Below, piece by piece: positions 47,929-60,771 of a stretch of DNA of 64,000 nt. The DNA lies in contig JAMXBB010000001.1 in NCBI GenBank assembly GCA_024138015.1, positions 95,565,996-95,629,995 of the forward strand, written 5' to 3'. A model generated the notes under the pieces. That model was given only the letters and a program-made list of their open reading frames with translations. It was not told the origin of the DNA and made no database searches. The first letter of the stretch is position 1. Every line of letters starts with the position of its first letter. Both the position numbers and the translations under genes were made by a program. The DNA comes from Lumnitzera littorea. Lineage: Eukaryota; Streptophyta; Magnoliopsida; Myrtales; Combretaceae.

Positions 47929-48800
47929 TTGTAATAGACTCTTTCCATAAAATTATTCTGACACAAAAACTTTCCCAAAAAAATGATTATTATAGCTAAT
48001 TTATTGCTTTCCATATTTAACTTCGTTAGATGATTTATCAGTCAAATTTTACTATAGTCATCCTATATATATACACACATATATATATTATATGCGAGCA
48101 TTTTTTCCAATCCCTTATTGTTTTTGACATTGTTAATAAGGATTTTGGAGTACTTTGACTATCTCATTATATTTTCTATAAATATTTTTTTACTTTCATT
48201 TTTTTATTTTTTAATTGTTTTTTTCCAATGAGTATGATAGGAATATGAAATTCAAACTTGATCTACCAAGGGAGATCAGCTTTTGTTTAGGGACATTAAC
48301 AAAGAAAGTTGACTTTTTATTTTTATTTGTCAGTACATAAAATGTGAAAGCAAAAATAGTCTAAGTGATACTGGTTACTATAGTATCGTCCAGGGATTCG
48401 ACAATAGGAAAATCAAATATGTTTAATAAACTCCATTAAGTTTTTTCCACTGTCACGCTTCAATAAATAAAAAAATAATAATAACTAGTGGAATGTATTT
48501 TTGATGCTATTATTATTTTTCTTTTTGTTTCAAATAATGTCCCACTCACATAGATTTTTTGATTGTGCATTTATAGTGCGCTTAACGGATAAATCTTTTG
48601 CTATAGATTCTTTTAGTTCCGCATATGTAAAATTACTGTGACACCATAACTTGCCCAAAAATTGATTATCATTATAGTATATATACCTTCCATGTTAAAC
48701 TTCTTTAAACATGAGGTATTTATATTTTACATTAGCATTCATCATGCGTTGCTAATTCCAATCTTAATTTTTCCGATAATATTCATTAAAATTTTGGTGT
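47929..48800. repeat. diverged local direct duplication
   Basis: 47929-48165 and 48605-48800 share, in order, ATAGACTCTTT/ATAGATTCTTT, AAAATTATTCTGACAC/AAAATTACTGTGACAC, CTTTCCCAAAAA/CTTGCCCAAAAA, CTTTCCATATTTAACTTC/CCTTCCATGTTAAACTTC and CCAATC. They are separated by about 450 bp of unrelated sequence. Confidence 0.65.
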
Positions 48801-48859
48801 TAGTTTAGTACAATTTGTACCCCCCCTATCAAACTGAACCCAATATAAAGGTTTAGTTT

Positions 48860-49285
48860 TTTTTCTTTTTGGAAATCGAATCTAAACATATACTTCGGTT
48901 TATAAATTTATCGAATCTAATTAAAATCGATTCGGTTCGATTTGATTCACAGTTCGAACCGTTTATATCAAATTTTCACTAAATATTTTTATTTTTAATA
49001 AATATGAAATTTCAAATGAAATTTACTCAACTTAAATTTAATAATTGATACAAAATTATGATAAAGAATAACAAGATATGAAAAATTTGATGAAATTTAT
49101 AAAAAATGATTGAAAAAAATAAAAAAGTCCAAAATAATTACATGAATTTTTTTTATTTAATCGAGTAAACCATTTATATATAACCGAACCGGACCTTAAA
49201 CCAAACAGTTTAAAAAAAAAAAAAAACTAAATTTTTAGTTCAATTCGATTTGCAGTTTACAATTTTTTTGCCCAATCCTAACTCC
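48860..49285. repeat. MITE-like non-autonomous element
   Basis: Rich in CGGTT/AACCG words on both sides: CGATTCGGTTCGATTTGATT near 48929 and ATAACCGAACCGGACCTTAA near 49180. The right edge reads CAGTTTACAATTTTTTTGCC. The inverted, TTCGGTT-rich layout is typical of short non-autonomous plant transposons. Ends and target duplication were not resolved. Confidence 0.4.
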
Positions 49286-49536
49286 CTGTTATTAGATTTC
49301 ATCTTTTTCTAAGCAAATTTTTTTTTTTCTTGTTTTTAGTTGTATGCATTAAAATGTAATGATATGTAAAACATTATCAGATATATGTAAGAGTCAACAT
49401 GTTATTATTATTTTTTTAGCTAATTAATGTATGTACTACAGTTAATAAAGAGGAGAGAGTTGAACTTAGTTTATCTTATTAGGATATTAGTGTTTACTGC
49501 TATATTACAATGGCCTTGGCCAATATGTTATTTTGG

Positions 49537-49640
49537 ACAAGAAAATTCTGCTTTATCACATTATTCACAGATACATTATTAACGGTATACAAGAAAATTC
49601 TACATTATCACATTATTCACAGGTACGTTGTTAATGATAT
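49537..49640. repeat. 52-bp tandem duplication
   Basis: ACAAGAAAATTCTGCTTTAT... (49537-49588) is followed directly by ACAAGAAAATTCTACATTAT... (49589-49640), with only a few differences. Confidence 0.9.
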
Positions 49641-52555
49641 AGTGCGTTTGCATGCGGAAATAATATGCTATATGATTGGAATTTTAGAATTCCATAGGCA
49701 ACTATAAAAGCTTAATCTCAATTATTGACATTTTGGACCTCAAGTCATAATTCATTTCCATGTCTTATGAGACAGAATTGCAATTCCATCCTTGCTTCAC
49801 GAATGTGATATTACTTATATCATCCTCTACATACACACACATACATATATATATGTAATATAAATATATATATTTATAGAGGTGATCGGGTACAAACCAA
49901 TCATATACTGCTTGACCAAATAGATTCAAGATAAATACTAAGGGTTATAAATTAGATTTCTAGTAGCGATTTTTTGAAATTTGCTTCAATAGAGTAATAT
50001 ACTAGTATGTGTTTTCATACCATGTATCTAAGGTCCTAAAATCTAAGGTCCTGGGAAAGTCTGCATCTATTTTGTAAAATTTATTAAATAATATAATGAA
50101 AGAGCGCACTATCTTTTTTATATATACTTTAAGATATATAGGGTGTTGTTCATTGTTTACATTGTTTTTGTTATTTAACTATTTATTTTTCTCTATTTTT
50201 ATTAATCATTTTGGGACTGCTCGAATGGTTTGGATAGATGTTGACATGGATGCATGTAATATATGCAACCACATACGGTAGAATTGCTAAAAAGAAAGCA
50301 TTAGGAGCTTAAAATTGGATGGTTTTGATTATGTCAATATTGAAAGATATAATTTATAGACGTATTATAGTGGTTAATATCATACAATGAAATAAGGAAG
50401 ATAGAAATCCTTTTTCTAAATCATAGGTTTTGCTACAAGTTTTCTTATATGTTTAATAGGTTTTTTATATATAAAAACTTATAATATCACGTATAAATTA
50501 CTTTTTGAATATCACATAAACGATATAAACGCGAAATTCATGAAAAGATAGGAAACATTAACAAGTTCAATAAAATATTCTTGGTTATAGGCATGATTCA
50601 TGTTCCAAAATTTGGAAACTTGTGCATTACAAAATAGGGAATAGGTTTTATCGACCTTATACCTACTTAGCATTAATCCATATATAACAAATGCTCTATA
50701 CTAAATATATAGGACCAAGTTTTTTTAAAATTGTTCCCTTAAAATGTAGACATGTGTATGTTATAGAAAAAAAAGATAAATATCATGATAATATTATTTG
50801 ATATTTCAAAATTCAAGATAATCTCAATTATTGAATTTGTAACTTTACCTAAAGTATTTTAGATTATTCATGTCCAAATATATAATATTGTTAATTTTAT
50901 ATTTGATATATTTCATGTAATTATCATTGTAGGCTCCATATAGAATCGTTGGATCCTAACCCTTATCAATTTCACTATACCACTTAATGTTTCGATATAG
51001 AAGGTAAAAATACTAAATCGATCCCTTTCCCTTGAAAGAAAATAAGCTAACGATACATATATTTATATCATAAGTTATAGTTTGAATTTTAGAAGTTTTA
51101 CATAATTTCATGGTTAAAAAATTAAAAAGAAAACATTTTATAAGAAAGTAGTGAACCCTGCACATCCATATATTACTGGTGCCCCAAAAATGGTAATTAA
51201 TTAAATAAAATATATTATATAGGAGATTGTTTTCAAAAAATAATATATTAGAGATATGATATATAGTTGGTGTTGTAGCTACTAACAAAGTGACAGTTGT
51301 GGAAATACTATAACTATGTGGGTGCTAGGTGAATATTGGGAAGTTAAATGGGTTAATATTGGACAAATATTTACGAAAAATGACTATATTTAAGAAATAT
51401 AAATTTAAAGATATTAAAGACACTAAATCCACTTTGATATAGTAAAAGAAGATAAAATCTATGTTTAACAATTTGTTATATGATTATTTTATATTATATA
51501 GGTACTTATACCATGGAATTAGCACCTTTAAGATATTATTACGTATTTTTTATAATATTAATGAACGGTATCATGCCACTTACTCATTGCGTCAAAAGCA
51601 AAAATAGACTTTTGACGTCTAGTCAAGCAACCCATTGCATCACACAATTTCAGTGGCTCATCCACGGAAATGGTGGGCTATGTCAATATATATCTCATGG
51701 TCGGACCTACTCGTAGTACTTCTCAGTTCTACGTGATCAATGTGCTGGTATCATACCACTTACTCATTAGAAAGAAGTGACTGTACCTACTAAGAATTCA
51801 TTTGAACACAGTAAGACATGTCTCGCTAAAGTTTTATATATATATTATGAATAAGCTGATGATAAGGACACCACTGTTGCAAAACCCTTTGGCACACCAT
51901 TACTTGTACAGGAGGCAATTTAACAAAAGGAAGATACACAACTCCCATGAGGGCAAGTAGAAAAACAGAAGGGTTAATGAAGCTATAAAGATTGAGAGCT
52001 TCACTAGAGATGACAACCAAAAAGTGTACACCTTATGATTAGTTATAAGATCTAAAGAAGTCCTCTTTTACTTTAAGATCATGACATGTTATGAGAAGTT
52101 CAGTGTTATGGTTTGAGGCTTTCTCTAGTATATAGATAGACCTTATGATGCTTACTGTCTTACTTTTCAATAGTAAATAAGCTCAACTCATGCTGCAATG
52201 GCCAATAAGGCCTACAGATTTGTAAGGCAACATGTACAATAAGATAACAAGATAGAAGGCACCAATAAGTAAAGAGACATGACAAGAATCGTAAAATGAA
52301 ACAGCTTAATTTTATTAATCCACAAGGCTACAATCATATGTGTAAAAGAGTTTAGTGTATAACAGGATGTCTTTAATTGTGATCAACAAAAGTGGTGAGT
52401 AGAAGCTTTAATCCAAAAGAGTACTTATATCCCCGTAAAGAGTTTTACAGACATTTCTAGTCCTGTTAGGGGGAATATTAAAATACATGAAATGGTTGCA
52501 TTCTTAAAATTAAAACTATACAAAAATAGTAAGACAGCTATGCTATAAGTACAAA

Positions 52556-53850
52556 AACTCCCCCTCTATATTATGTATAAATATGAACCTTAATATCCTC
52601 TCCCACTGAATTTTATTAACATCTTTAGCAATATGTGCTAAGCTCGGATCTGTTGGTAGAGTTCTTTAGGCTAACAAAGTAGACTTTCATTTTATAAGGG
52701 CTTAAGGTCTTCTTCAACCTTTTAGTTGTTGTCTTCTTCTCTACAATCTAACTAAGTACTCTATATGCTCTTCTCCAATAGTGGGATCTTTGACAATTCT
52801 CCTTAGAAGGATGTCTTTAATGGCTTGACTTAGGTTGAACTTGATCTCAACATGCGATTGCTTGGAGACACTACGAGACGAATCTTCCATGTCGGGGTAA
52901 TAAGGCCATAAAACATCAACATGAAAAAACTAAATGGACCTTTAACCATATAAGATGCTTAACCTAGTAAGTGGCTATTATAATCCTCGCGATTATAGGT
53001 ACAGGACCAATTTATCTCTAAATTAGTCTTCTGTCATTGTTATGCAATATTCTAACTTGTTCTAGAAAGAGCTTAATGAGGACTTGGCCTCCAACATTAA
53101 ACTCTCGAGGTTGGTGGTTCTAGTATGTCCATTTCTTTATCCTTGTAGAAGCCTTCTTTGGATAAGCCTTTGCTACTGTTGAACTTTGCTTCCAATCTCT
53201 AGTAAATTGGTAAGCTCTTAGACATCTCTTAATGCATGGCATGGCTACTATTTAGGATAACAATGGTTGTTGACTCGTAATGATCTTAATAGAGTTGCTT
53301 TTGGAGGAAGAAATCTACTAGATTTTGATTCAAGATTGAGTGACATCTACTAAGTCATCCAAATTCTTCCAATTAACACTAATAAAGTGTTAAGGATGCT
53401 TCTCTAACAAACCATAGAATCTCTCTATTTGTCCATTACTTAAGGGATAATAGTTAGAGGTCATGCAATCTCAGAACTTAAGACATAGAATAACTCTATG
53501 TAAAACGTCCTTGTAAACCTAGCATCCCTATTGCTTATAGTGTTCTGGAGCACTTGTTAAAGCCTTAAAACGTACTTGAAGAATAGTTGGGCTGTCTCTT
53601 ACATTTGAACTCTTTATGGTAGAAATGAAGATGCTATACTTAGAGAACTTGTCAATAACGATAAAAATAGATGAGTACTCCCTTACTTTTGGTAAGGAAG
53701 TGACAAATTCTATGGAAACCTCTCCCATGGGTGAGAGGGTACAAGAAGGGGCCCCAGCAACCTTATGGTCTTTTGTCTCTCAACCTTTTCTTATTGATGG
53801 AGCTATATCTCACTGCTTAAGCAAGTGTACCCATTAAGTAATCATATAGA
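52556..53850 (-). pseudogene. fragment of another Ty3/gypsy element (integrase region)
   Basis: The minus strand at 53728-53528 reads MGEVSIEFVTSLPKVREYSS then IFIVIDKFSKYSIF, the start of a gypsy integrase core (canonical form: MDF...LP...VVVDRFSKY). The first catalytic Asp of MDF is lost (IEF). Downstream 52560-53500 has related but stop-rich sequence. A purine tract on the minus strand (AGAGGGGGAG) near 52557-52567 could be the polypurine tract beside a decayed 3' LTR. No gag or RT was found, so it is truncated. Its wording differs from Gypsy-1, -2 and -3, so it is probably another family. Confidence 0.65.
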
Positions 53851-55191
53851 GGACTTCTAAGGTTTGGAGTTGTCGATCCCATGAGAATCAAACACTTACT
53901 CATTGACACTAAATTACTCTAATTGAAATTAAATAACAATAATAGCAATGGATTAAGGGATAAAAGGGAATTCAAGAAACAAGAACTAATTAAGACTAAT
54001 ACTAACAATGCAATCAATTAACAAAAACCTAATTAACTATAAAAAGTGATATCTAGACTCTAATCATCAAGAAACATACAGTAGCCTAAGGTTTCTAATG
54101 TATTATTTATTGTTAATAACCAAAGGAATTCAATCACTAATTTAATAAAACTTGCTTTTCTATTAAATTCTAATCCTAATTATATTCTACTTGAATCGCT
54201 TATGAAATAGAATTCCTTAAAACAACATTAAGCATAGGAATTCTACAACAAATAATAAGATATTAATTTTAATTCTAAAAGAAGTCTATAACTTATCTCT
54301 ACTTATAACAAATTTCTTTAATTACAGTAGATCTGTTTATGTATTGGTCTTACAACTTCAACACATAAAATCTAGTAATTAAGTTGAAACCTAAAAAATA
54401 ACAACTTAATTAATATAAATTGAGTAATTGAATTAATACAAACAAGAGAATTTCATTAAAATAATAATAAATAAAGTACACTACATGTGACCTCAAGGTT
54501 GCAGGTCTAGGTATCGATGATTCTATGCTATAGACATGATAAAGATAAAAACTTTCATGATAGAAATGGCTAAAACCCTAAGAAAAGACTCCTATTCTAT
54601 TCTACTCTATTCTATGATGTCTCTCCTATCTTTGTACATGTGTTTGATATCTATTTATATTGTCTGGATAAAATAATCTTTAAATGTCAAGTGTTTTAAA
54701 ATCATGGTAAATCTATAAGAGGAACATAGCTGTGGAGTTTGGGTGTAGACTTTTCCCTTGCAATAATTCTTCGAAAACTTGATTTGAAATTGATGATGAA
54801 AGGATTACGGGTATAGATCACAACCATGGGGTTGGACTATGGTCTTCTACTTGGACAAAATTCTTCCATCTTCACATGGAAATTGAGGACATAGGCTTCA
54901 TGGTCAAGAAATACGGACATGAAGATCAATCGTAGTCTTCCTCTATGCCTAATCCTTAGACAAATTCTCCTTAACATTTTGTGATCCTTGATTTCTCCTT
55001 CAAAATAGGTGAAATTTTCTTAAAAATTTGCCTAATTCTCTTCCTTTCACCTTATTGCTTCATCCAAGTCCTTGATGCATCTTTGAGGATCGCATACACG
55101 AAGAGACACCACAACAAAGAGAATTAAAAGAGAATAAGAAAAAGGGCTAGCAAAGTTCAAGTAGGTATCAATTAGATATGACACACCAATC
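53851..55191. other. non-coding, AT-rich, unidentified
   Basis: No ORF or clear repeat boundary. It lies between two retroelement pieces and may be retroelement-derived. Confidence 0.4.
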
Positions 55192-56066
55192 TAATGCATA
55201 TCATGACTAATAATAAACAAGGTTAGTCATTGAATGGGTCCAAGCTTATCGAAAATTTAAAAAGGGTGATGAGGAATGTGCGAAAAAACAAAAAAGTGAA
55301 TGAAAAGTAAGCAAACCTATGAATAACTCTAAAGGATATAATGTACCAATTGAACTTCTAAGGACTTACGGTACAACTCGATATAATGCATGAATTGGTC
55401 TCGGTGAGGTTACTTGCTACCTAATCTTATTTAAGAGTTAGGATAAGAGTAAAATGAAAGTAAATAATCAGTGTTTTCGAGAGGAAGAATATTCAGTGTA
55501 TTAATGGTAATCTCATTTTGACTACAAGTATAAAGGTATTTATACGTGATAAGTTAGGATAATTTTCCTAAAAAGGGAAAAGACAAAAAGAGTATTTCCC
55601 AAAGAAGTAATTTACAAAGAATATAAGGATAAAAATGAATATTCAAGAAAACAATAACTAGTGTAATAAATTCTACACGTAGTCCTATATACGTGGTGGA
55701 GATGTATTGGTGAGGTTGTTGGATGATGTAGACAAAAGAGTACAATCAAATTGCTTGTTCGAGTAGGGGTGATTGGGGATTAGTTTGGGGTTTCTCTCTC
55801 GACCTTTTGGCAAGAGTGATGCTGAGCAAGTGGTTGGTTCGGACATGAGCAAGTGTACAAGGTTTAGCAGATGTCTTGACATTCTTCAATTTGGCACATA
55901 ATCTCCTAGAGATGGGCAATCGTTCAGCTCGGCATGCAAACTGGCTCATTAAAGAGATTTCTTGGCTTCAGTAGGAGTCAACTAAAGCAGTAGGATTCAC
56001 CTTACTAGCCCCTTTAGTCCTTGGGCTCAGTTACGGGTCAAAGGCTCAATAGCTTGATTCCTATCA
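55192..56066 (-). repeat. Gypsy-3 3' LTR
   Basis: 875 bp, TAATGCATATCATGA...GATTCCTATCA on the plus strand (the initial TG is mutated to TA). It aligns with 60772-61186, for example GGTGAGGTTACT and AAAGTAAATAATCAGT in both. Confidence 0.9.
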
Positions 56067-56099
56067 TTCCGTCCGGGTTAATTTGGATTTGGGATCAAA

Positions 56100-59000
56100 T
56101 CTAAATGGTCTTTAATTAGTTCTTCGTTAGGGTGATATGGATTGAGGTCAACAATGTTAAAGGTATCAAAAACCCTATAATCTTCAGGCAGCTCTAACTT
56201 GTAGGCATTATCATTGATCTTCTAGAGTATTCTAAAATGTTCTTCAGTTCTTACAAATAGCTTGCTCCTCTTCTTACTTAGAAACCTTTCCTTACTGAGG
56301 TGTAGCCACACTAAGTCTCTAAGTTGGAATTGTTTAACCATCCTACCTTTGGCCTTCTCTTGCATTCTTTTAGCGGCGTGGTCAATCTGCTGAGTGACTT
56401 TATTATAAAAGCGTCGCAGGGATTGTGTTTGAGCTTTCGTGTTAGGGTCTTATTACTCAAATACAAGTATAGGGGTATGATCAAGGAGCAATTCAGGATT
56501 AAAACCATAAACAACTTCAAAGAGGGTCTATTTGGTAATATCATGTACTATCCAGTTGTAAGCAAATTCAACCATTGGTAAGCAGATGTCCTAATCGGCC
56601 AAGTTCTTCCTTACTGTAGCTCGGAGTAGCAATCCCAAAATATGGTTGACTACTTTTGTTTGGCCATTGGTTTTGGGGTGACAGGAATTGTTGAATAGTA
56701 GTTTGGTCCTTATTCGTTGCCATAAAGTTCTTTAAAAATGGCTTAAGAACTTTGGGTCGTTGTTTGATACTATACTTCTTGGTACATCGTGTAGCCAAAC
56801 AATTTCCTGCAAGAAAAGAGAAGTAATAGTCGAAACATCGTTAGTTTTAGAACAGAGTAGAAAGTGTGCTGTCTTACTGAATCTATCCATAACAACCATT
56901 ACAAAATCTTTACCTTGGGCAGTTTGTAGTAATCTGAGAACAAAGTCCATGTTCAACTTAGTCCATGGTCTTGTCGGAACAGGTAAAGGTATTGTTTTCC
57001 CTTACTCGGCTCGGCATTTAGCTCTTTTGTACATGGCAAAGCTTTCTATAACTCGGTGCACATCACACCTCATTCTTAGCTAGAAGAAATGGCCATTCAA
57101 CAACTCATAGGTCCTTCTCTCCCAAAAATGTCCAGAGAGTCCTTTATTGTGGGTTTCCTTGATCAGTAATTTCCTTAGTGAACAAGTTGGCATGCATAAT
57201 TTCTCTCCTTGAAACAAGTATTTGTCCTCCATATGATACTCATCTACAGTCTTCCTGTCGACACAGCGCGCAAGTATGGGTCCAAAGTATGGATCCCTAG
57301 CGTACTATTCCTTAATGCTTGTAAACCCAAACAATCTTATCTACTGTTCGGTAAGGAGTGCATGTCTTCTTAAAAAAGCATCTACAACTACGTTGTTCTT
57401 TTTTTGTTTGCATTTTATTACAAAATTAAATCCTTCGAGGAATTCCACCCATTTCACCCGCCACTTCGATAAGTTTGTCTGACTTCGAAGATGCCTTAGA
57501 GATTCATAGTCAGTATAGATGACAAATTCTCTCGACGGTAGATAATGTTGCCCTACTTGCAGTGCTTAAATTAGTGCCAAGAGTTCTTTGTCATACACAG
57601 AGTAATTTAGTTGAGGTCCCCTAAGCTTTTCATTGTGGTTGGTAATTGGTCAGTCTTCCTACATTAGGACAGCGCTTACCCCAATGGCTGCCACATCACG
57701 TTGCAGCTCAAATATTTTCTCAAAGTCAGGTAAAGCTAGTATAGGGGTGGAGGTCAATCTCTTCTTTACCTTGGCAAAACTTCTTTCCTCCTTTTCTTCC
57801 CATCTGAAGTCAGTATTCTTCTTCATAGCTCAATAAGAGGTGCAGTGAGGGTGTTGAAATTCCTTATAAATCTCTTGTAAAAGGAAGCCAATCTATGGAA
57901 ACTTCTTACCTCGGCACAAGTAGTTAGAGTTGGTCACTCTACGATTGCTCAGATCTTCTCGTCATTTATACGTAAGCCTCATCTACTTACTATATGGCTT
58001 AAGATTACCACTTCTTCCTGGCAAAAGCAACACCTCTTAAGGTTGCCAAATAATTGCTCGATATAGAAGACATTTAACACGGTACGGAGATGTTTACAGT
58101 GACTTGGCATGTCGACACTATATACTAAGATGTTGTCAAAGTACACCATGATACACTTTCCCATTAGATGTCTTAGTACGTGGTTCATTAACTTTATGAA
58201 AGTGCTTAGGGCATTCGACAAGCTAAATGACATTACCATTTACTCACAGAGTCTATGCCGAGTTTTGAACATAGTCTTCTACTCATCCCCAACCTCATGT
58301 GAATTTTATGGTAACTAGACTTTAGATCGATCTTGTTGAAGATCTTAGCTCCACTCAATTCATCCAGTATGTCTTCCAACCTTGAGATAGGATACCTGTA
58401 TTTAATCATGATCTTGTTTACGGCTTGGCTATTTATACACGTTTACTTGGTACCATTCTTTTTCGGTACTAAAAGCTTCGAAACAGCACAATAGTTGAGG
58501 CTTTCCCTAACATAACCTTTCTCCAATAATTTATTGACATGTTGTTGGAGCTTAAAAGCCTGTTCAGGACTTATCCTCTAAGCTAGCTCACTCGGTAGGG
58601 CGGTACCGGGTATTAAGTCAATGTAGTGTTCTATGTCTTAGATTAGGGGCAATCCTTTAGGTAACTATTTTAAGAATAGATTGACATATTCTTCTAGTAA
58701 CGCTCTCACTTCTAGGGGTAGTTCAACCCACTCCTTCAATTTTAATAGACTTTTGACCAACATGAGGGTTCGTTTGTCGGCATTAATGGCCCATCGGAGC
58801 TTAGCTCTACTCATCATCAAAGTCTTCTTCAATCCGCGAGCAAGTTTAGCCTATAGTTTGTTAACTTCATTAGGCAGCATCGGGTTTAGTGTAATCTTTT
58901 GGCCATCCTTCTTGTATACACATGTGTTCCTGTATCTTTCATGGATAACTCTTCTATCAAACAGCTATAATCGGCCAAGCAACATGTGTGAGGTACACAT

Positions 59001-59480
59001 AGTAGCAGATCGTAGAGAATCTCGTCGAAGTAATTTCCAATAGTGATCGGCAATAGTACCTATCAAGTGACATGTAGTGCTCCCTTCTCACTCAACCAAT
59101 GCAACTTGTACGGCTTCGGGTGTACGATAGTCGACAACTTCAACCTTGTGATTAGATCGGCTGATACCACATTGATGCAACTTCCACTATCCACAATTAG
59201 CATGCTCACTTGATTATTCATCCTACAGGTGGTACAAAACAAGCTCTCTCTCTACTCTTCCTCACATAAGGGTTCCAAGTTCATTGCATGTTGAACAACC
59301 AGGATCAATTGATCCAAGTCCTTAGCAAATACGTCCTCTTCGATTAATTCATTCTCTTGAGAGACTTCTTTCTCGATAGTGTTCTCCTTCTCTGGTTCCT
59401 TGTCAGTTTTCTCCACTTCCAACTTTGGGATGATTCCTTTGATAACCATTGTTCTTGGTTTAGGCATTAAACAGCCATAT
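56100..59480 (-). pseudogene. Gypsy-3 pol remnant (protease, RT, RNase H, integrase)
   Basis: Protease has an intact DSG (MLIVDSGSCINVVSA; 59191-59183). The linker before it is acidic (EKTDKEPEKENTIEKEV). RT is read at 58239-57979 (SNALSTFIKLMNHVL), but the catalytic box is YFDN at 58143-58132. RNase H lies near 57830-57400. The integrase core is read at 56956-56732 (MDFVLRLLQTAQGKDF, VVMDRFSKTAHFLL), and its second catalytic Asp is Asn (SNNDPKF). Fragments lie in different frames, so frameshifts as well as stops have accumulated. Confidence 0.9.
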
Positions 59481-60550
59481 ATTCAAACCTTTTGTACTTA
59501 AAACGCTTGATTTGGCTCGTCTTCCTACTAAATCCTTGCCCTTTCTTATAAGTTCGGGTTGGTACGTCATTGTCAGGTTAGGCCTTCCATTCGGTTTGGA
59601 CATCCACCTTTCAGATCAGCTCGGTACTTGATCGAGCTCGGTGACTTCCTTGCCCAAGTTAACTAGTCGGCAATCTGGTCGGTACTTGGCTTCTTTTCTG
59701 CCTCTCTACTCGTTGAGCTATTTGAATGACTTCATCTATTGTGGTGAATTGTTGGAGTTTCACAATGTCTTGAATGTTACCTTTTAATCCAATAAGGAAC
59801 CTAGAGATTGTTTGTATCGGTGGTTCCTCCACTTAACAGTAGATCATAATTGTTTGAAATTCTTAAATATACTTATCAACAGATTAGCCTCCCTGTTTCA
59901 ACTCTTGAAACAGAGTAAAAGTATCTTACAGAGAAGTATTCGACATAAATCTATTTCCAAGTATTCTCTTTATCTCAGGCTAAGTATTAATCTTTTTGTA
60001 CCTTTCTCATCTCCTCATAGCTTGAAAATTTTTTCACCACATGGTGATATATCTAAAGAACTTAACAACAGTAGTTCTTACTTTCTCGTAATCCTTATAT
60101 TGGTAATAGTTAAACACATATTCGACCTTCTCTTCCCATATTAATTTTTCATTTGCACTTATAAACCTATTGAAGCTTAAAATTCGAAACTTCACATGGT
60201 CAAAGGCCCTGGATACTCAAACTCTCTCTTCTTCTTTGTAATACTCTTCTTCATTCTCTTATCTCAAATCTCCTAAGTTAATCCTTCTCCTTACTCCTCT
60301 GCCTACTCTTCCACCTTAAACTTGTTGAGCTAGGTTCTAACCTCTTGTAAGTTGGGCAGCTTTTGGGATGTTATGCGCAGTTTTAGTAGGTTAGTAAGCC
60401 AATGCATAAACATCTCAAGTTAAATCCACTAAGAGGTTAGCCATTTTATTAAGTTTCTCATCAGTGCTCTAAGGGGAACCTTGAGGCTATCGACCATGAT
60501 GAACAATACCACTATTGTCATATATTGTCATCTTCAATACTAACGTTAAC
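59481..60550 (-). pseudogene. Gypsy-3 gag remnant
   Basis: Located between the primer site and the protease. The nucleocapsid zinc knuckle position is readable near 59515-59460, but its Cys and His residues are replaced (RFKYKRFEYMAV.C), so it cannot bind zinc. The rest is stop-rich and recognised mainly by position and by similarity in layout to Gypsy-1. Confidence 0.65.
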
Positions 60551-60756
60551 ATTTGGTTCTATTATTTTCTTTAATAGATTTTAGTTTTTCAAACTCTTTA
60601 ATTAGGTGTTTTAGTAAACACTTTCACAAACTAAAAATTTAACAACCAATAAACACAACAGTTAAACGAACATAGTAACTTGTTCTGTTTCACATATGGA
60701 AAATAGAATATATATAGGACTTCAAAACAATTTACTATAACTCAACCGAAATCTTT

Positions 60757-60768
60757 GCTCTAATACCA
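60757..60768 (-). other. Gypsy-3 primer-binding site (tRNA-iMet)
   Basis: The plus strand reads GCTCTAATACCA, 11 of 12 matching the complement of the initiator Met tRNA primer site, three bases from the LTR edge. Confidence 0.88.
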
Positions 60769-60771
60769 AGA

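Larger units (their letters stand above)
46600..52550. other. gene-free AT-rich region
   Basis: No coding region supported. Contains a TA/GT microsatellite (47235-47284), a diverged local duplication (47929-48165 and 48605-48800), a MITE-like block (48860-49285) and a 52-bp tandem duplication (49537-49640). A 22-bp repeated word occurs at 51568 and 51748. Confidence 0.5.

Noticed and set aside
51480..51716. 78-codon plus-strand ORF
   Set aside because: No motif; overlaps the repeated GGTATCAT word and looks like repeat-derived non-coding DNA.
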